The position numbers were made by a program, and so were the translations under genes. From assembly GCF_009389715.1 (NCBI RefSeq), contig NC_052399.1, positions 9,798,585 to 9,862,584 on the forward strand: a stretch of DNA of 64,000 nucleotides. Reading direction: 5' to 3'. The stretch's first letter is position 1. Every line of letters starts with the position of its first letter. Below the pieces are notes generated by a model. It was given only the letters and a program-made list of their open reading frames with translations. It made no database searches and had not been told where the DNA came from. Shown in pieces: positions 58,225 to 64,000 of this stretch. Source of the stretch: Phoenix dactylifera (taxonomy: Eukaryota > Streptophyta > Magnoliopsida > Arecales > Arecaceae).

Positions 58225-58642
58225 GAGGTGCAAATGAGTCGGATCGGATCGGGTCATGAACGATCCTGATTCAATCTGATTTCTTGTTCGGATCCTAATT
58301 TTAGACTCAAACCCAACCCGATAGAATATCATATCGGATCGAATCCATCTCTATAATTTTTGATCCAATAAGTCATTCAGATTGGATCCATGTATAATCC
58401 GAACCTAACTAAAAATATTCGGATCCGGTTCGAATCCGAATCGAGTTAATCCATCTATAGCTTCAGAACTTATATTTGCACCCCTACAGGTTATAGCCTG
58501 AGGGTCCAAATAATTTTAAAAATTCGGATCGGATCGAAACTGCATTCAGTAAATCTAGATCCAACCAAAAAAAATTGGCCAGATCAGATCTAAGCAAATC
58601 GGGTCGGGTCGGATCATGGGTCAACAAGACCCATTTGCAGCC
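58225..58642. mobile_element. TTA-flanked MITE, 418 bp, same family
   Basis: Left end GAGGTGCAAATGAGTCGGAT and complement of the right end GGCTGCAAATGGGTCTTGT, flanked by TTA at 58222-58224 and 58643-58645. The same GATCGGATCGGGTC words occur throughout. It is a compact, probably more typical member of the family that includes 56105-57701. Confidence 0.8.
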
Positions 58643-58645
58643 TTA

Positions 58646-59174
58646 CTCTACACCCATCTCCAGTGCACGAGACATGCCCGGCACTAATTTCTAATAACTT
58701 TTGCAAAACCTTTGGGTGCTTGTGAGCACGAACCAAGCAACTTCAGGATTCGGAAGCAACGGTAATGCTTCTTGATGTCTTCTCCAGAAGTTTGGAAAAC
58801 AATTCTAAGTTGTCAGATACGACACGTCCCCAATACATAACCTCACAGGAAGTAAACCCTTCTTCCAGCACCTGTAACTTATTAAAACATGCATTTATCG
58901 CTCAAACACAAGATGGATTAATATATTCAGCACCTTGGCGGATAAAAAAACCCACATCTAACAATGCAACATAAAACTGAAAATAAGTAAACGCATCCCT
59001 CAAGTTTGATGCAAGGCACACAGAGACACATTATTTGCACCTTGGCATGTCATAAGACCTAAAACAAGCCAACACTCCCGCTAAGGCAAACCAAGACATT
59101 ATTCCCACACACAAAAGGGACATGATGGTATAAACGGGGTTACCAAGATGCCAGGTACTGAACCTCAAGAGAGC
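58646..59174. other. Intergenic, probable annexin 3' UTR at the right end
   Basis: No gene recognised. The annexin 3' UTR on the minus strand would fall in the last few hundred bases. Confidence 0.4.
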
Positions 59175-62100
59175 TTAGGCATCCTCTCCTATCAATGCAA
59201 GAAGGAAGTCCTCGTAGTCTCCAGTGGTGTCCTTTTTAATGGCACGTTCCAGAGGCACGCTGTTTCTCTTGTAGTATATCTCCTTTATCGGTTTCATATT
59301 CACCTCAGCATGAGTGGTTATGACTCGAGTAAGAGCGTACTCATCTGTCCCCACTTTGTTGATTGCAAGCCGGATGACCTTCTCAAGATATCTTTCAGGG
59401 CAAATGATGCAACGTACGATGCTCCTCAGTGCAGAGAGGAAGTCATCCTTAGGATCAGCCTTCAAGTCCTGAGAATGCAAGAAACAGTATAGGTTTAAAT
59501 CAGCAATCTGAGTTCAGTTGCATATTTCATCTTTAGGTGCGTTGTAGCTTTTGCCCACCTACTTTTGTTTATATTCCCACTGAAAAGGAGAAGGTTTTTC
59601 TTCCTATTTTGACTGCAATTATCAAATTTAATTTGGTGATAATCGGGCAATAATGGTATGTGTAATTTAAGGCGAAGAAAGGCATTATGTGTTGGAAACA
59701 TCAGGCAAGAAAGAGGTTTCAGCATTCACAAAATCTACAAGGTTCTTATGTCGTGAGGGATGTGACCAATGTTAGGTCCATAATCTACCAAAGCTTTTGG
59801 TGTTCTATGATTCACCTCCGAATAATGAGTAGGTAGTTCGATCTTTTTGATTCTTGTCTTCCTAGTAAATGGGGATCCGGAGCAATAGGTCGAAGTCTTC
59901 ATGGTACTAAGATAAATCTAATGGAATATTAATGAAGTACATAAAATGGTACTACAATTGCAATTTTAGAATTTAAAGCTGTAATATGATAGCCATATAT
60001 ATAAATATAACTGGACTTATGCTAGTCCACCGGTCTGCACCTCTGTCCTCAGTGCATGAACTAGGGAGAGAGGTCCCAGAACCCTGAAGCTGGCATTCCC
60101 ACCATATTTTCTCAAAGAAAGAAATATAACTGGATTCTTAAGGTGAAGAATGCATAAAGTTTAAAAAAGGAAGTGAAATATGTGTGGGTGCGCCGGTGAG
60201 AGAAGAAATTGCAGGACCTAAGAAAATTCAGAATAAATTTGAGAAATCAAGAATTAATAAAAGGCATATAGGCCCCAAATAGAGGCTTCCCATGTGTTGT
60301 TCTGTCTATGGGCAAGTCAGTTAAGACAAATCTCAGCCAGCACAAGTATTGGACCTCAGTGACATGACTTATTCTTATTTCTTACATGTTAGAGTCCATG
60401 AAAACAGAGCATTAATATAAACCATAATATAGAAAAAGATAATTTTAATATTTTAACAGTTGTAAGTACCTTGTTAATTGGATGACCAAATTCATTGTTG
60501 TAATCATTGAACGTTGCAAGCAGTTGTGCTTTGCTCCTTGTAGTTAGAATTCTAATGATTTCTTCATGGCCATAATCCTTGTCGTTTATCTTTTCATGCA
60601 GCACCTTAGCCTCTGACTTCGCCAGTGACGCATTCACTTCAAGACCCTCATAACGGTATGAGCTTACGAGTGGCACAAGAAGCTGGACATAACAAGCATT
60701 GCTCAATAATTCACCAAGTAAAATCAGAAGTAAAATTGTTCTGAAAACTTCTCAAGCTCTACCTCCTCCCGTAAAATAACAAGATCATAAGGAAAATAAA
60801 ATGGCATCAAACACTAAAAAAATACTTGCCATGAATCTAAACCACAATGAAACTACTGTAGACCTCAATTTAACAAAACATGATGAGAGGCACGATGTCA
60901 GCGTCTAATGTCTTTGAAGGTCCCCGAGATTGCGAATCAGTATAATGGCACTAATATTCTCAGGGGTCCATTATATAATATAATTAACAACCATTATGTA
61001 ATCATTCCACCATGAATTAAATAAGGTACTACTTAAGTTACAACGAGCTGTTATTTTGTCAAATAATGATGTTATTTTACTATTATCATCCATTATTTCC
61101 TGTTTTAATGATCAATAATGGCATCATTAATAGATGTTGTATTATTATTCAAAAAATAGTCCTTTTATATCCGGTATATCGTAATGGCTAATAATGGTGA
61201 CCCTTCGGGACTCCGAATTATAGAAACCTTGATGCGTGCGGATAAGCAACCATTTATTTTATTTTTTAACTACCTTCCTTTTAATTACCCTCCTAAAAAC
61301 GACCAAGAAACCGAAACCAAAGTGAAAAATCAAATCTTTTTGGGTTTTTTTTCTTCAATTCTGAGGAGAGAGAAAACATCACGGCATAAAAACTAGATTT
61401 CGAAATCCGGACACAATACATAATCATCTTCCAATCCATGCATAAACAACCCCGATATTCTCATTTTATCTTTCCTACCCCAACACAAACAGAACCTAAA
61501 TGGGATTGAAAATCAAAACTTCAACGCAACTAAACCCAAAAAAAGGAAAAAAAAACTTTTTTTTCCTCAGATCGATCAGATCAAAGACAGGACCAGCGAC
61601 CAGCGCGGCGAGTTACCTTCCGGAAATCCCCACTAGTGTGGGCCGCGACGTCCTCCTCAAGCGATCTCTTGAAGCGGGCATGGTACGCCCTCCGGACCGC
61701 GAACAGCTCGTCAGCAGTCCTCGTCACGGCGATCTCAATCAACGCGCGGTTCCCGGGGGACCACTTCTTCAAGGCCTCGTTGGCCAGCATGGCGTCCCTC
61801 TCCGGGGGGTCCAGCATCCACAGCAGCACGGCTTTCTGTTCCCAGATCAAGCAACAGATCAAAGAAGAGAAGGGAAAAAGAAGACATCTTTGAGAGAAGA
61901 AACAAGAAAGAGAGAAGACCTCGAAGTCCCGGGTGAGCTCCCTTTCGAAGGCCTTGAGGATATCCTCGCCGTAGGCCTGGGCGTAGGCGTCGCGGATCTG
62001 GCGTCGCTGGGCAGCGGAGCGGTGGGCCACGATGGAGATGATCAGCCCCTCGTTCGTGCCCCATCCTGCCAATAAGAGATCCAAAAAGATCGATCAAAAC

Positions 62101-62248
62101 CCTAACCGTAGCTGCGATCTTGAGATCGGAAACGGAGAAGACGCATAGGAGGCGGAGGGGGGGAGGAGGCACCTTCGAAGGCCTTGCGGAGCTGCTCGCT
62201 GTCGTCGTAGGGGGACGGAACCGAAACGGGAATCGAGAGTGTCGACAT
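59175..62248 (-). CDS. Annexin, five exons, 315 residues
   Basis: Exons in coding order: 62248-62173, 62065-61920, 61835-61617, 60682-60470 and 59468-59175 (948 nt). Starts [20 protein letters not shown] and ends [13 protein letters not shown]. Four annexin repeats: repeat 1 with the calcium loop GWGTNE (residues 26-31), repeat 2 ([15 protein letters not shown]), repeat 3 ([12 protein letters not shown]) and repeat 4 with VGTDE and [14 protein letters not shown]. Repeats 2 and 3 lack the canonical loop, as usual in plants. His40, discussed for peroxidase-like activity in plant annexins, is present (IVAHR). The family binds acidic phospholipids with calcium at the plasma membrane, and some members affect calcium flux and secretion. 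Length and sequence fit the annexin D1/D2 type. Nothing is broken. Confidence 0.96.
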
Positions 62249-62390
62249 CCTTTCTCACGGAAACGTAGCGGAGAGACCTGAGAGGAAGCCGAAAGAATCC
62301 GAAGGAGGCAGCCGGAGACGACAGCGGAGGGAGGGAAAGGAGAGAGGGTTTTAAAGGTCGGCACCGCTTAGTCTTCGAAAACGTGCGCAT

Positions 62391-62403
62391 GGATAAATAT
62401 ATG
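62391..62403 (-). promoter_or_regulatory. Putative TATA box of the annexin gene
   Basis: Minus strand CATATATTTATCC, about 145 bases before the start codon, which would give a leader of roughly 115 bases. Inferred from sequence and position. Confidence 0.45.
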
Positions 62404-62464
62404 CGGGAACGTCGGAAGCCGTCCATCGGACGTTGAAGGGCGACAAGAGTCGTAGAAAGAAAGA

Positions 62465-62470
62465 CACGTG
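62465..62470. promoter_or_regulatory. G-box / ABRE-like CACGTG upstream of the annexin gene
   Basis: CACGTG in the context GACACGTGGTGG, about 65 bases upstream of the TATA-like site. This core binds bZIP and bHLH factors and, with ACGTGG, is an ABA-response-type element. Stress control of annexins is known in plants; for this gene it is inference. Confidence 0.5.
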
Positions 62471-64000
62471 GTGGTCAGGATGTGTGCCTAATGGCTATCG
62501 ACGGTGGATATTTCTTCGCATATGTGATTATTACGCGGACGCGGACATTTGGGTTCATGCGGGGCCGCGGCCCGCGTGTGCGAGCGCGTTCACGCGGGGA
62601 CTGCACCGTGCCCGTGGAGGGCCCGAGGGGATCATTATTGGGATCTAGAGTTCAGTCACCTAAAACGACACCCAAGCCCACACTCACTAGATGACATATG
62701 GTGCTGTGTTCTGGGCCCCGGCGGTAGCCTGTAGGTGTGGAGTCGGTGCCGTTGTAGGGTAGATAGCAGGACTAACTTTTCATTTCTTTTCGCAAAGTTT
62801 TTTGTCGCTGTCCATTCTATGTCGTTATGTCTCGGTCTCTTTTGCATTTGCAATGATCACGAAATGGTTCGCAAATTTTTTTGTTACTGCCTATTTTATG
62901 TGATTTTTATCCCAAAATAACCTAATCTGATCTAAAATCATCCTATTTGATATACTAAATTTCAATAATTAAAAATTTAAAAATATTGATAAATAATATA
63001 TTTGATATTTCATGAAAAATCAAAAATTGCTAACTATACAATACCAAAATCACCTCCGATATATTCTATAAAAATATATTTATTAACCATATAAAAGATA
63101 TTTATAATAAAATATTAATATTTTTTTAATTTATTAATGATTAATATATTTATTAAAAATATATTTAGTAGTTCTAAAAATTATTAATCCTATAAAGATA
63201 TATTAATTGCTATTATATAATTAATACTTATATTTAAATTTATAGCATATTTTTAATACTAATATTAATTCTAATTAGAATAATAAGGTAGGGGGACCCC
63301 TCTACGGTGATCGATTGGATACGGAGAGTGGATCGATATGGGGACGGCCACCCACTGATTCGTAAGACCCGCAGACTGGTTAGAGGTTTGGCTTCTTTCT
63401 AGGCAGCATATGTGTATCAGGAGACGAACAGAGTCACGGATTAGGTCGCTTCCTACGTAGCTCGGCACTCTGGAGAACTCTTTTGGACTAGTATCACGGA
63501 GGTTCCTCCTCCTTTGTATCATTTGGTTGCTTCTAACTTGGTAGGTTGTACTCATGTAAGGGCAATTTGAATGTCGTTTTCTACCAAAAAATAAAAGTAA
63601 TATATGAAATAATATTATTATATAAATATATATTATAACGATATATTTGTACTATAATTTAAAATTATTATGGAATAATAATATGACAATAATATAATTA
63701 ATAATATATTGTAATATTATATATATATATATCATAAATTCAATATATATAATATCAATATATAATATATATAATATTGATAAAATATATCAATTGTATA
63801 TTGATATACTAATATATTTTCTTAGATCGTGAGACATTTTTGTCCCAAAATTTTAACCCAAGTTCTCTATCCTACAGCGATCTTGGATACCTAACCTTAA
63901 GGACGGATATCTTATTGTTGGGTTGGATGATGACTCAAGAAGTGAAAAATGTTGCAACCAAATACAACAATCTCATTATCTCCATCTTCATCATTTTTGA
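62471..64000. other. AT-rich intergenic region to the right edge
   Basis: A GC-rich patch (62530-62640) is followed by very AT-rich sequence. An isolated GC-richer block at 63270-63560 ends in TTTTCTACCAAAAAATAAAAG and could be the 3' end of a LINE, but no reverse-transcriptase motif is visible. From 63590 to 63830 it is nearly pure AT repeat. No gene found. Confidence 0.4.

Overview
This window is plant nuclear DNA. The genes have introns with GT/AG borders, the proteins belong to land-plant families, and transposable elements are dense. The mix of LTR retrotransposons, Tourist-like MITEs and (CT)n/(GT)n microsatellites suggests a monocot. A palm-like (Arecales) source is my best guess, but it is inference from overall character, not from a marker gene.

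Layout. 84-~2270 (+): decayed eIF3i (WD40) pseudogene running off the left edge. 6179-6775 (+): intronless C2-domain-like protein. ~7900-9970: possible Ty3-type LTR remnant. 12281-30552 (+): five-exon DUF4057-family gene whose second intron is 15.3 kb long because it holds RE1, an 11.1-kb Ty1/copia-type LTR retrotransposon on the minus strand (13540-24658, target duplication CTATG). 30553-35226: intergenic, with tandem duplications and a MITE-like remnant. 35554-51140 (+): five-exon Pumilio/PUF RNA-binding gene with eight PUF repeats. Its 9.6-kb third intron holds RE2, a 4.1-kb gag-only LTR element (42860-46954, target duplication GAAAC), and a 791-bp Tourist-like MITE (48542-49332). 52834-56008: a PPR pseudogene fragment, an unrecognised ORF and a truncated copia element (RE3). 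56105-58642: two TTA-flanked inverted-repeat elements. 59175-62248 (-): five-exon, 315-residue annexin with a TATA-like site and a G-box upstream. 62470-64000: AT-rich, no gene seen.

Four protein genes look intact (C2, DUF4057, PUF, annexin). I see no evidence that they work together; they are ordinary neighbours in a plant genome.

The most unusual material is in the retroelements. RE1 has LTRs that appear identical apart from one base in a G tract, yet its pol is heavily decayed, so it was probably moved in trans. Its LTRs carry twenty exact copies of the 10-bp palindrome GAGTCGACTC, and six more lie in the gag reading frame, where they encode Glu-Ser-Thr-Pro. Its LTRs also carry a run of small hairpins whose two arms change together from unit to unit. 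RE2 carries an independent array of a different self-complementary unit, and a third array of paired-arm repeats lies at 9175-9262. Self-complementary repeat arrays in several unrelated LTR elements are the candidate undescribed feature of this window.
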